From Adiantum capillus-veneris (lineage: Eukaryota > Streptophyta > Polypodiopsida > Polypodiales > Pteridaceae), in assembly GCA_014529385.2 (NCBI GenBank), contig CM043970.1, positions 63,105,496 to 63,169,495 on the forward strand: a stretch of 64,000 nucleotides of DNA, in the 5' to 3' direction. The position numbers and the translations under genes were made by a program. A model generated the notes under the pieces. That model did not search any database and was not told where the DNA came from. It was given only the letters and a program-made list of their open reading frames with translations. Below, one piece after another: positions 12,160-23,355 of the stretch (within the stretch, counting starts at the first letter, position 1; every line of letters starts with the position of its first letter).

Positions 12160-12310
12160 TGAGCCTACCTCTCATGTCTGAAGCCCGTCGGGTAGTCGTG
12201 CGCGTCGTAGAAGCTGCTGGAAGTTCCGCTCGCTCTAGGTGGCAGATGCTCTCTCTCAAAGGACAATAGTGAAAATGAGCTAAAAATGAGGTGACAATTT
12301 CTTATAATGG
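12160..12310 (-). promoter_or_regulatory. Candidate internal promoter / leader with splice donor for E1 ORF-X
   Basis: On the minus strand GACATGAGAGGTAGGCTC resembles a 5' splice site (AG/GTAGGC). The E2 equivalent near 32700-32712 is GACATGAGGGGTAAGTTC, an excellent GTAAGT donor. Upstream, both elements share TCACCTCAT and a GAGAGAG-rich stretch, and E1 has CATTATAAG. Conservation in an otherwise diverged spacer suggests a separate transcript for ORF-X, with the palindrome array falling in its intron. No transcript evidence is available. Confidence 0.4.
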
Positions 12311-13232
12311 AGGTCCCCGAACCACTTTTCATGTAATTTGACATGTGCTCCCAACTTCTTGCGAGATGCGGTTTAGGCTCAAAAATTTCTTGATTTGGAC
12401 TCCATTTGCCCTATTTACCAGAAATTTGGCATTTCGATCAAAATTTGGCTAAAACATGCTTTCCGCTCCAGTCTCATAATTGCACCCCCACTGTACCATA
12501 GGTTTTCCTATAGTCACTGATCATCCCCATATTTTTTGTTTTTCATTATGACTGTTTTTTGCTTTTTGTATTTTTGAAGTTTTTCTGTCGAAAATTAGCA
12601 AACTTAAAAGGAAAATAGCAAATCAAACCCAAAAAATCCCCAAAAATCATAATAAATCAAAAACATCACCGCAAAACATTATATACACTCACATACACTT
12701 TATATGGCCGGATTTCTCTGTTTTACCAATATTTTGCCCGAAAAATGGCTATTTCTACTTATGTACACACACCTAGGGGCTTGATTCGGCATTTGGCCCC
12801 ATATATCTATAGATACATGCTGTATAAGGGCATAAGTACTTGGGTTAGTCTATAAAATTTTGCAATCAAACAACAACCCTTAAAAATAGTTGAAATCATG
12901 CCCTTTTTTTCTCTTTCTGCTATTGGTTCCGCATTTGAGAATGCATCCCCCCCTCCTAGCCGGAGTCCTCCCGGACGACAAGGTATCGCCTCGGAGTATG
13001 TGCCGTGCATAGGTTTAAAAAATTTATGCTAATGCTTGGCCGATTAATGTGGCCCTATTTTATGCATACTCAACCAATGCATGGAAAAATTAATGCTGTG
13101 CAAGAGAAGGGTATAAGCAAGATACTTATTGGCATTCGTTGTCGAGGTTTCCTGTTTTCTTGGCAAGTAACAGTTGTAGCTCTACTGCTCTGTGTTTTAT
13201 TGTCTTTCTTACAAAAGGCAGTCACTTTGCCG
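12311..13232. other. E1 noncoding spacer after the pol stop
   Basis: AT-rich sequence with a short C-rich run (12946-12956). No domain, repeat or boundary was recognised. It may hold the end of the gag-pol transcript, but no clear polyadenylation context can be assigned. Confidence 0.5.
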
Positions 13233-14217
13233 CTACTGTTGATATGGCCGTAGTTGTCTCTTTGGAGAGGATTGGCTTGGCCGGAATGGCCGTAGACCGT
13301 ATCTCTTTTGCTTTCCATTTGTAGCTTGTTTTTGCCGGTTTTTTGCTACTTCCTTTGTTGCCATTGTTTTGTTGCTTATTGGCATCCACATAAGCCGGTT
13401 TTCCGGTTGCAAATGCAGCTGTCTGCCTTCCGATGTTGCTTGTACTAAAGGGAGTTCCTTTTGCTTTTGTTTCGGTATCCAAATGCGAGTAACATTTGGG
13501 TTATTGCTGAGCATTTTCTTTGGGATCCATATCTGTTTTATGCCCTTGGTTGTTGGTTGAACTATTTGCTTCGGTTGAATTCTTCCGTTGTATTGTTTTT
13601 GGTCTGCCATGTCATTTCTATCCTTCCGTATCCATACTTGTTTCCCTTGTTTTGGTAACCTAGATCTTTGTACTGCGGTCGGTGACTTCATATGTATGTA
13701 GTTAGCATGGTTGGATTTTATCTGTTTGTTAGCCTTGGGTATCATGTTGTTCTTTGGTGGCACTCTTGATTTTGGCTCTTTTTCCAGTGATTGCATTGCT
13801 GACAGCTGATTATTCCGGTATTTCTGAGCAAAGGCTATTATCTGTTGTTCTTGTGCATGCTGAATTTTGACTGCATTCGCATTCCAATCTATCTGCACAT
13901 TGTACTCTTTTTGCCAAGGTTGTCCCAACAATATTGGGTGTCGTGTGCTTTCATCCTTGACTACATAAAATTTGTGTGGGTAAATATATTGATGTACTTG
14001 TACATGCAATATAGTCCATCCTAATGTTTTCAACGAGTGTGATGTACTACTTTCCAGCACTTGAGGAGTAGGATGAAGTTGACCTGTGGACTTGAGCTGT
14101 TGGTATAATCTATAAGAGATCAAATTTGCTTGAGCTCCAGAATCAAGCAATGTCGTCGATTCAACTTGATTGCTATCCACTTTGACTACAATTTTGGCTC
14201 CACTGTGTCTTCATCCA
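13233..14217 (-). pseudogene. E1 second retropepsin-like domain (PR2) with W-I-P-K repeat tail
   Basis: A minus-strand frame lying directly after the integrase C-terminus and joined to it through a Gln/Arg-rich linker and one frameshift near 14190-14215. About residues 1-100 look like an aspartic protease of the retropepsin fold: the catalytic loop LLDSGAQANLIS (Asp codon at 14144) and, about 70 residues on, the flap-distal motif ILLGQPW. The remaining about 210 residues are Gln/Asn/Lys-rich and repeat a short motif (QVWIRK, QIWIPK, RIWIPK, LMWMPI). A normal protease with its own DSGA lies upstream of RT (18848), so this is a second one. E2 has the same arrangement. The in-frame start used here (14180) is not an ATG; the domain was most likely translated as part of pol. 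Confidence 0.8.
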
Positions 14218-14389
14218 ACTTCGTTAGTCGAATGGCAGTGATTCGCAATGGTGCTCCACTTTGTTGTTGTTGTCGCAGAAGTCTTCGTTTTGTAATGCAT
14301 TCTTTTGCTTCTGCTTGAGCTTCTTCTCGTACTCTCTGTTTCTCCTTCATTCGTTGTTTTCCTTGATGGATTTGTATAATTTTATCGTG

Positions 14390-15905
14390 TGTTTATGGTA
14401 AATGATATTTCTTCAATCGGCACCCACTAATCCAATTGGGCATTTCTTCACCTGCTAATGTAGCAAGCTTGCCAGCTCCGCTTTGTGATAGATCACTAAT
14501 CACAAAGGGTCCCATCCCTCACTTTTTAAGTTTCTTGGCATGTTGGTTCAAAGTATAAACAAGTACATAATCACCCGTTTTGAACTCTTTCGTGCGCACA
14601 TGCTTGTCAAAAAACTCTTTTTGTCTTCTCTTTTTAGCATAGGTCGAAGCTACAGCTTGCAAGCGAAGTTCATCTAGCTTTTCAAGGTCATCTATTCTTG
14701 AAGAGAGCTCATGCCCTGTCGATTCTAAGCGTTTCGCTACTCGTAGAGTTGGAATTAAAAATTCTATGGGTAATATAGCATTTAGACCAAACACCATGTT
14801 TTACGGTGTCGTTCCTATCGATGTTTTGTAAGCTACTCTGTATGCCCATATTGTTGAGTGTAGCTGCTGATCCCAATCTTTTCTTGACCCTAACAAAATT
14901 TTAGTGAGAACTGTGCATAGTGTTTTAGTTGTGGCCTCAACTTGTCCATTTGCTTGTGGATGGTATGGAGCAGATTTCCTATGTATGACCATGAATTCCT
15001 CTAGCAGATATTCAATGACTTCATTAAGAAAATGTGTTCCATGATCACTGACAATTTCTATTGGTAAACCGTATCGTACAAAAACATTCTCATACAAAAA
15101 TTATGCAGTGGTTCGTGCATCTGCTTTTTGCGTTGCCTTGGCTTCCGCCCATTTTGTGAGATAGTCCGTAGACACAATGATATATTGGTTATGGGTTCGA
15201 TATGCAGGGGGTGAAATAGGCCCCACAAAATCAATGCCCGATTTTGCAAATGCTCTTGCTCCCATCATTGGCCGTAGCGGCATCTCATCTCTCTTTATCG
15301 GCACCTTGGTGCGTTGACATGCGTCACAATGCTTTACAAACTCTTCAGCATCCATATGAAATGTAGGACACCATATTCATGCGGTTAAGGCAATTTTTTC
15401 CGTCTTGTCGACCGAAAAATGGCCTCCACTTATTCCGCTATGTGCATGTTCTAAAATCAGCAGGTATTCACTTTCACTTGCACAGATTCTAAGTTGATTG
15501 TCCTTTCCTCGCTTATAGAGTTGGTTCCCAATTAACTGAAAGTCGCGAATCTCCAACTCTTTAGCCCTTTTCCGTGCTCTTGTTATGTTTTCAGGAAACG
15601 TCCTGGTGGTTAAGAAATCAATGATATATTGACTCCATGCAGGTGCAATGTTTACCTGAAACAATGTCGCGTGATCCACTGGTCGTTTGGCCCTACATAT
15701 AGTACAATTGGTAACATAAGAATGTGTGTCCACATACATAGCTGGCCAATAAACTCCTAATTGTTTCAATCTCTGGTGTGTTTTCACTATTGAACAATGA
15801 AATGCACAATCCTGGATATGTGCTTCTTCAAGATAACACTCGAATTCTTCCGGATTTATACATAATCATAGAATTTGGTCCGATCCTAGATGATACAGCT
15901 GTCCT
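14390..15905 (-). pseudogene. pol: E1 integrase
   Basis: Inserts element cDNA into the genome. Two zinc-binding HHCC domains come first (see separate entry). The catalytic core follows with Asp in GIDFVGP (15232), Asp in VSDHGTHF (15046) and Glu in ANGQVEATT (about 14938). The last two are 35 residues apart, the canonical D35E spacing, so the triad is intact. The C-terminal part carries a GPY/F-type module (GPFVISDL, near 14500) and no chromodomain. Stops or frame changes occur at about 15377, 15100, 14799 and 14518. It is followed in the same polyprotein by PR2. Confidence 0.9.
15317..15822 (-). other. Tandem HHCC zinc-binding domains in E1 integrase
   Basis: Two complete H-x6-H-x30-C-x2-C sets lie one after the other. 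Set 1: His 15820 and 15799, Cys 15706 and 15697 (EEAHIQDCAFH ... NCTICR). Set 2: His 15442 and 15421, Cys 15328 and 15319 (HAHSGISGGH ... HCDACQ). Each set is preceded by a similar L-Y-x-R/G ... L-(R/C)-I-(C/N)-x-(S/P)-E segment, and each contains a (Y/C)(W)P motif. Spacing is identical in both. An integrase normally has one. E2 shares the duplication. Confidence 0.88.
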
Positions 15906-15955
15906 GCAATCAACTGAAAGTTTTTTTTTTGTCAAATTGTTTGTTGTTTGGATCT

Positions 15956-17400
15956 TTATTCCGTATTATCAAAACTACCTCCAAAGGAAAGAATGCTAAC
16001 AATGTCCTGAGACCATTTGGGTATCATTTCAATGTTGAAAAGATAAGCATCTGGTATGTCATCATCTACTCCTTCAGGAGCTTCCCCGTTGTGTATCCTT
16101 GAAAGATGATCCACTCGTAGATGGGTTTTACCCTTTTTGACCACCACTGTGAAATCAAACTCTAGCAATATAATAAACCAGCGTACAATTCTCCCTGTAT
16201 TGCATGGTTTATTTACCAGATACAAAAGAGCTTGATGATCTGTGAAGAACACAAATTTTTTTGCGAGCAAATAATGCCGAAATTCCTTTACAGCATAAAT
16301 CATTCCTAACCCCTCTCTTTCGGTGGTTGTGTAGTTCTTTTCCGCACTGTTTAACTATCGGCTTGCATAACAAACTGAAAAATTATTGTTCTGTCTCCAG
16401 GTTGAGCCAGAATACTCCCGATTGCATATGCAGAAGCATCAATGTGAACATGGAATATCTTTTCCCAATCTGGTGCTTTAAGTACAGGTGCTGATACAAG
16501 GTTTTCCTTCAGCTTTTGGAATGAAGTTTCACACTCCTCGGTCCAGTCGAAATTGACTAGCAAACGATACAGAGGTTGTGTGATGACCGCATACATATAT
16601 ATGAACCTTCGATAATACCCATAGTGTCCCATGAATGATTGTACTTGTTTCGCATTAGTAGGACTAGGTAGGTCTACTATGACTTTGACTTTGTCTAGGT
16701 CAGTGGTTATGCCATTTCTTGAGACAATGTGTCCTAAGATGTGGCCTTGCCTTACCATAAAAATATACTTTTCCGGGTTAAGACAGATTCGATATGTCCT
16801 GCATTCTTCAAATACCTTTTGCAAATGGTCAATATGTTCCTGTCGTAGAAGAGAGTGTACACAAAGATCATCCATATATATTTCTAAGAATATTATCAGG
16901 TATTCTTTGAATACGTGCGTCATTAACCTTTGCAAGGTAGTTGGGGCATTAGTTAAGCCAAACAGCATAACTCGATACGCATATATTCCCCATTCTGTGG
17001 CAAACGCTGTTTTTTTGTTGATCCTCCATTGTAATTGCCAGTTGGTTGTATCCTGAAAACCCGTCCAGAAAGGAATAAGCCCGTTTTCTGGCCACCCTCT
17101 CAAGTACATGTTCTGTGAGTGGCAAGGGATAATTATCCCTTATGGTGGTTGCATTTACCTTTTTGGGGTTTACACATACTCGCAGTTTTTAGTTCTTTTT
17201 GGGGACTACCACAATGGGTGACACCCAATCTGTATGTTCGATTTCATAGATGAATTCAGCTTCCATCAGCTTGTCAATTTCCTCTTTGATTCGTTTAGCA
17301 AATGTGTCATTATATGTATAAGGATGCTGTTTGCTAGGTTTTGTATCCGATTTCACAGGAATTGTATGTTGGCATATCGATGGATCAACTCCTTTGAGGT
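15956..17400 (-). pseudogene. pol: E1 reverse transcriptase and RNase H
   Basis: Copies element RNA into DNA and degrades the RNA strand. Starting from the 17400 end: the DVFAWSY / CQHTIP entry region, HTDWVSPIVVV, KLRVCVNPKK, then a frame change near 17110; the active-site box IYMDDL with its Asp pair near 16872; LGHIVSRNGI; the thumb region with FMGHYGYYRRFI; then RNase H with a VHIDASAYAIG core and the FFTDHQALLYLV segment near 16240. A frame break near 16351-16300 splits RNase H. No second, archaeal-type RNase H, as seen in Tat elements, was found before the integrase. Confidence 0.92.
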
Positions 17401-18499
17401 CTTAATAGGACCATGCAAACACATCTTTATACTTCTTGAGAAGTTGTGTTAGTCGTTCTTCTTCCTTAGGCTCTAAATCGGTTGCTATATAGACCGGCTG
17501 AGGCTTTTCACTTGGTTCCGCGAGGTCTATCCTTTTTGCAGTTTCTGGCCCATCGTAAGATTCCTGGTTGGTTCTTTCCCTGACTGGTGGTGTCATTATG
17601 ATTTTTCTGTCCTGGATGGTGAATTTCCGATAGTGCGATGGTACATTCATGTTTTCCTTCTCTGACTCCCCTTTACCATCACTATCTTCTTCAGTAGTCC
17701 ATATCTCTCGTAAAGACCGTTTCAGTTCTTGGTATTTCTGTTTACGCTCCAGTTTGGTCCACTCTTGGTCTTTCGTTGTTTCTTTTTTTGATTTTTGAGA
17801 ACTTTGTGATTTTGTTTTTGCTTTAGCTTTTCGTACTTGTTTTATTTCCTCTCGCATTCTTTCCTTTCGAACTTTTGAGAATCTTCCTGATATTTGATCT
17901 TTTACACAATCCTCTGCTTTTACAAGCATCAAATAGTGAGTTTTACCTTTTATCCTTGGCATCAGGTTCTCTCTTGCTTTGTTCCCTGCTCGTTTCCTTC
18001 TATAGCGTTCCTGGCGTCTAGGGTGCTGATTAGCAAAATCATAAAACTTGATATTCTCTGTTTTTCCCTCACACTCACTTGAGTTGTCTAAACAGTCATT
18101 ATCTGCATCATTATTTATTTTCAGATGTTTAGAGGAGTTATAAAACTCTTCTTGTTATGGTGGTTCTATCATCTCATCTCCTCTTGGTATAATGCTTACC
18201 ATGTAGTAGGGTAGCAGATCATAGCCATCCTTATCGCAAAATTTTGTTGTTGGACGATCTGTAATGGTACAGACATCCAATGTTTCTAGTATGTGTTCCC
18301 ATTCTAGAGGTTCCAAGGCATCTTCAAGGAAAGGTTCCGAAATATACCCTTTGTCCTCAATTGCTCTTTCTAAGACGCATTCCTCTCTTCTTAAACTTCC
18401 ACAATGTGAAGCTCGGCACATCCATAGCTCTTTTTCTTGGCCTAACCATGCTGGAAGTTCCGATCCTGCGACTGTAGCTGAATCAAACTCTTCCACTGG
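17401..18499 (-). pseudogene. E1 protease-RT linker
   Basis: Two minus-strand open stretches (18496-18155 and 17962-17402) bridge protease 1 and RT. The first has a Cys/Leu-rich segment with ECVLERAIEDKGY that has a clear counterpart in E2 (EECILERDCTDEAY). The second is Lys/Glu-rich with VPSHYRKFTIQD, matched in E2 near 40430. They look like pol spacer sequence rather than separate genes. Confidence 0.7.
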
Positions 18500-18874
18500 T
18501 GTCTAGTTCACATCCTTGTAACTATGGTCTTTCAGGTGTATTTTGGTTGTTGTCTCACCATGTCTGAGGTATATATGGTCGTAACCCCAATCTTGGACTA
18601 TCTTCAATTGTCGCATGAATGGTCTTCCCAAGATAATCTCATAATCGTTCTTTTTGTCAGAATCGACTATTGCAAATGTATGTTCATACTCGATTTTGCA
18701 CGAAGTGACAATCATTGTTTCTAAGAGTCTTAGAGGCTTCTCCATGAACCCATCTGCCAATTGCAATTTCATTCTGGTAGCTCTTAAAGCTGGTTTTCCC
18801 TATTTTTCCCAGATTTCCTTGGTGGCGATAGCAACTCTCGCTCCACTGTCAAGAATAGATTTGGAAACTACTCC
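18500..18874 (-). pseudogene. pol: E1 protease 1 (retropepsin)
   Basis: Cleaves the Gag-Pol polyprotein. The catalytic loop ILDSGARVAIA has its Asp codon at 18850-18848, and the second signature IILGRPFMRQ lies near 18630. A stop sits between them (WEK*GKP, about 18790). This is the ordinary Ty3/gypsy position between the zinc knuckles and RT. It is distinct in sequence from PR2 at 13880-14180. Confidence 0.88.
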
Positions 18875-19968
18875 TTGGAATTCTACTTATAGAGTGGTGT
18901 TTCCATCTTCTCCCTCGCAATACTCTCCAACCTTGTTTAATGGTACTGGCCTAGTGTTTAGTTGAGGCCTGTCCAATTCTCTAATCCCTTCCTGAAGCTT
19001 CGAGGTGGGGTCTTTCACTCCAAATTTTTCTAGGCATTTACCTATTGTGGTCCACATGTTTGGTCTTAACCTTAGGAGTTCGGCTAATGTGATTGTGCAT
19101 GCCACCGGGGTGGACAATAACTCAATCAATCCTTGTGAATCCATCACTTTGTTAGAAGAAAGTCTTTGAGATGGGATTGCTCTCACCTCAGACTTGGCTT
19201 CATACTCTCCTAGGTAAGAGGGTAGAGTTTTCAGCGAGTCTGGTTGGCTGTGCCCCAAACTAATTGATCCCTGGTCTCCCCCTTGTGAATGTATATCAAA
19301 GTTCATTTGCGACCTTGCCTCAAATTCTTCAATAGGAGGTAAGATCTCATTCTTCTCTTTTCTCGTGCTATTCATGTGGTTACTCACCCTCTTAGCCTCG
19401 TTGGCCTCACTGATTTGCTTCTTGGAATTCTACTTGTAGCGTGGTGTTTCCATCTTCTCCCTCGCAATACTCTCCAACCTTGTTTAATGGTACTGGCCTA
19501 GTGTTTAGTTGAGGCCTGTCCAATTCTCTAATCCCTTCCTGAAGCTTCGAGGTGGGGTCTTTCACTCCAAATTTTTCTAGGCATTTACCTATTGTGGTCC
19601 ACATGTTTGGTCTTAACCTTAGGAGTTCGGCTAATGTGATTGTGCATGCCACCGGGGTGGACAATAACTCAATCAATCCTTGTGAATCCATCACTTTGTT
19701 AGAAGAAAGTCTTTGAGATGGGATTGCTCTCACCTCAGACTTGGCTTCATACTCTCCTAGGTAAGAGGGTAGAGTTTTCAGCGAGTCTGGTTGGCTGTGC
19801 CCCAAACTAATTGATCCCTGGTCTCCCCCTTGTGAATGTATATCAAAGTTCATTTGCGACCTTGCCTCAAATTCTTCAATAGGAGGTAAGATCTCATTCT
19901 TCTCTTTTCTCGTGCTATTCATGTGGTTACTCACCCTCTTAGCCTCGTTGGCCTCACTGATTTGCTTC
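18875..19968. repeat. 547-bp tandem duplication inside E1
   Basis: Units 18875-19421 and 19422-19968 are almost identical (I found two base differences, both near the unit start). 547 is not a multiple of three, so the second unit is out of frame and separates the zinc-knuckle region from protease 1. The near-identity contrasts with the roughly 8 percent divergence of the E1 LTRs, so the duplication is much younger than the insertion. Confidence 0.95.
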
Positions 19969-21458
19969 CACAGATCATCTAGACCGTGATAGTCCTTACC
20001 CATTTCTGTCAATGTTTTAGGCTGGAACCCGTCACTTGCCTCATTTGTTGTATTTGGCACTATGATAGGCTCTCCTCTGGACTCATAGGCGTTCCTGAAT
20101 CTTTCCTTCATTTCTATTTGTTCCTCTAAAGTTGGTTGGATAGGGGTTGGAGCTGGTACTTCATGCCAATTTGCAGGTTTACCAAGCGGGTCTTCCATCA
20201 ATGATTGAGTTGTTTCAATCATCTTTCTACACATTTCTAACCTTTGTTTTTCTATTTCAGCATATGGATAAGTCATCCATCTTTGCTCCAGGGTTTGGTT
20301 CTTTTTGAGTCTTGCTTCATAAGCTTTTAGAAGTGCATCCAACTGCTCATTTACCTTGTCTGCCAATACTGATCCTCCTGATCCTGCACTTTTGGGCTCT
20401 GCTATTTCCTTAGCTTCTATGGTTGCCATGGTGTGTGAGCTTAAGCTAGCTAGATCCTCTAACCTCTCTAATCTATCCTTTGTATGTTTTAACTCCTCGG
20501 ATAGAGCTGTTTGCTCTCGTTCTTTCCTGGCTTTGATACGCGCCTTTCTAGATTTCCAAGTACTTCTCTGACTTTTTGTTTTTGAACTTGGGGCATTGGT
20601 TTTTGGCTCTTCAATTATGGGTTCGTTCGTCATTCTTTGAGCTTGGGCTCGTGTCACCGCCTGAATAGGTATGACTGTTTCATTTTCTGACCCTCCACTA
20701 GAACGTACTATTTCTAGCATGTTCAAGGTAGTTTTTGCTCCTTTGCTCGGGTTCTTAGGGCAATCAGGAATCAAATGAGTAACTCCACACTCGGTGCAAT
20801 ATGCGTTGACTCTAATGATTTCATCATGAGGATAGTCTCTTAGCCAATGGTCTTTACCAGACTTGTAGCAGGGTCCCTTAGGTTGTTGAGGTGCTCCTTG
20901 AGCTCCTCTTTGTTGGTATGCATGTCTCTGTCCGCCCATGCCTCCGTTGGCTATGAACAAAAATGTTCATTCATCTAAGCTATATCTTCCTTTTCCTACT
21001 GTCTATGCAGCTATTGGTGGTCCTGTACTTCCTATCATGATCCATGGTTCTGGTGTCGAGGGTTCTTCCGGTGGATAATAGACAGAGTTTGCCGCATATC
21101 CATTGGGATCTTCATAATATGCATGCAGAGGTACCAAAGCCTTCTCCTTTGATCTGGTTACGGTTGGTCTGTATCTTATAGCGATTGGTCGTAATCCTGG
21201 TAGGGGTGGTTGTTGCCCCAACACTGGTTGTGGTCTTTCTACACCTACACGTCTTGGTAGGTTGCTTACTTGATACCTAGGCATTGGTGGAACTTGAGGA
21301 GAAGCTACCTGAGCTTGAGGAGCGTAAGGTCTCTCTCGCACATATCCCTTGTTATAATAACATTCCTTTGTCCCATGGTTTGTCCATTTTCGTTCAATAG
21401 CACACCACTTGGGCTGTTTAGCCTGGGGTTTGGCGTACAAGTTAATCTTTTTTAGCAC
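19407..21458 (-). pseudogene. gag: E1 Gag C-terminal region with zinc knuckles
   Basis: Nucleocapsid part that would bind element RNA. A good CCHC knuckle (C-x2-C-x3-H-x4-C: YCTECGVTHLIPDC) lies near 20800. Another just upstream has lost two ligands (CYKSGKDHWLRDY). 21458-21003 is a Pro/Gln/Tyr-rich linker. Downstream of the knuckles a Lys/Glu-rich helical stretch runs to protease 1. The frame is open for 517 codons (20960-19407), the longest in the window, and ends in the tandem duplication. Confidence 0.82.
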
Positions 21459-21578
21459 TTCCTCTACCTGCTGCTCTTGGTTTACAACTACTTCTCCTTT
21501 CGGTGCTGTCTTAGAAGACTTGCTTCCACTTTGTTGTGAAGATGAATCGTTGTCAAGCTCCTTGAACTCCCCCTCTTT

Positions 21579-22370
21579 TTAGACCGCACAATTGTCCACA
21601 AGGTAAAGAGCCTCCTTGGTCAACTCATTCAACGTCGTGCTCCTCTTCATATGTAAGTTCTTCTGGTGATCTGCGTTCCTTAGTCCTTGGATGATTATAA
21701 GCATAAGTCGGGACTGAGTTGACAGTTCTTCAACAGGGCAGAACTTAACATATCTTTTTAGTCTTAGGGCTGCCTTTCGTACATATTCCCCATCTTTTTG
21801 TTTGAATTTATTGATTTGTGAGATGGTATTATGAGCTATCCCCCTTTGTGAGAATTCCTCGATAACCTTGTCAAACACTTCCTCCATAGACTCAAAGTCT
21901 CTACGCTCTACAGAGTCAAACCAAGTAGCAGCGTCATCCTCTAGGGTTAGTCCAAACCCTGCAAATTGGGTAGGAAAGTCTAACACCTCTTTAGCTCTAA
22001 TTACGCGCACAAAGGCTGCTACATGATCTCTTGGATCTCTGTTTCCTGTGTATTTCTTGTTTACCCATTTTTGCACTTGAGAAGGTCTAATTCTACGATG
22101 GTCTACAAACCTCATTATTGGATCTCCACGTCCTAATCGATATAACTCCTCTGGTCTTCTGTAGTAGGCTGGTTCCTTTGCCAATGGTGCTCCTAAGCCA
22201 TAATTTCTAACAGTTTTGTCCATAGATGGTTCATCTCTTCAAACTCGTTTTATGGGTGGTCTTCCAGGCTCTGTTGACCCTTGAGTCTTTGGCTTACTCT
22301 CTCCTTGATACCATGAATAGAGTGGTGGTTCTTGCAAATCCCTTAGCTCTCGTGCGGCTTGATAACCATC
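21579..22370 (-). pseudogene. gag: E1 Gag capsid-like domain
   Basis: Forms the particle shell. The frame 22223-21579 matches the retrotransposon gag family: HVAAFVRVIRA, FGLTLEDDAATWFDSV, FSQRGIAHNTISQINKFKQ and YVRKAALRLKRYVKFCP in the usual order. A stop at 22370 and another near 22224 separate it from the N-terminal domain in the same frame. The E2 equivalent is at about 44100-43800. Confidence 0.88.
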
Positions 22371-23355
22371 TCAATTTTGGTCTTGTTCCAATGTTGCACT
22401 CTGTCGAAGCCATGCCTGCAATGATGGCTGAGTTGCTGGTTGGTTTTGATTGTTGAATGTCTGCGGTCGGGTAGAATGTGAGTTAGCGTCATACTCCTCT
22501 GAAAAGGGATTTGTCGACTTGCTAGGGGTGTAGGTGGCTCTTGGCACTTCGTCTGGGGCATATGTTGATGCTCCTGGAACTGTTGCCTTTTCTACCTCCT
22601 TTGGGAGAATACATTGGTATTCTCGTCCGTACCTATCCACAAAAACTATATCCTTTCCCATAGCAGTTTCATAAGAGAATAAGTAAAGAGCCTTGTCTTT
22701 GCTTAATTCGGTTAAGTATGGTTCTTTGCAGCGAAAGTAAGCGACTATTCCCTCACTCTCATGCTTGTAGATTCCCACGTTCTCATTATAAGTTGAAACC
22801 CTGGTTGTTTTCTTATCATACATAAAAATTGCTCCAGGTCGATAACGGTTATTGATCTTTTGAAACCATTTTCCCTTTCGCCACATTATCTCCATATCTG
22901 TTGTAATCTTAAGGGCTACTACCTATCAGATAGTGGTCCCCCTTTTCATCTCGGAATCTATCTCCATCATCATAGACTCAAATTATCTCCAATATCTGAG
23001 CTGGCCTTTCTTCAATACAAATGCACTTGCGTCCTTGATAGTCAGAATAGGCTAGGGCTCCCCTCGAGTTTGTTCCTTCTAAGAAGATCATAGTGATCTT
23101 GGAATCATTTAAAGGATTTAAGGAGGTGCTTCCTCCTGGCATTGGTATGTCATAGGTGAAACCTCCTAGATGTTGACTACCCATCATGAAGAAAGATTTG
23201 TCTGACGAAGTGTCAGTATCACTACCTTCCTCAATAATCGATGCTAGTGGATCTAGCCTTGCTTGAGTTACACTCTCCTCGATGGACACTAAGCTACCTT
23301 GGTCACCTGCCACCTTCTGGTCTCTAAAAATGTATCTTCTTGATCTTAAATTCAT
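22371..23355 (-). pseudogene. E1 N-terminal domain preceding Gag
   Basis: Begins at ATG 23355 with MNLRS. The same start word opens the E2 protein at 44905, which fixes the start despite in-frame codons upstream. Two open pieces (23355-22978 and 22895-22371) are split by stops near 22900-22977. The second piece carries a conserved unit FRCKEPYLTEL ... LYLFSY ... VDRYGREYQC, also found in a decayed copy at 62637-62924. Function unknown; it was probably made as the N-terminus of Gag. Confidence 0.7.

Noticed and set aside
14218-14520. Chromodomain at the integrase C-terminus
   Set aside because: The sequence after the GPY/F-type module is Glu/Gln/Arg-rich linker leading to PR2, with no aromatic-cage pattern.
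15956-16350. Second (archaeal-type) RNase H as in Tat elements
   Set aside because: Only one RNase H region lies between RT and integrase in both E1 and E2; the remaining space is taken by the extra HHCC domain.
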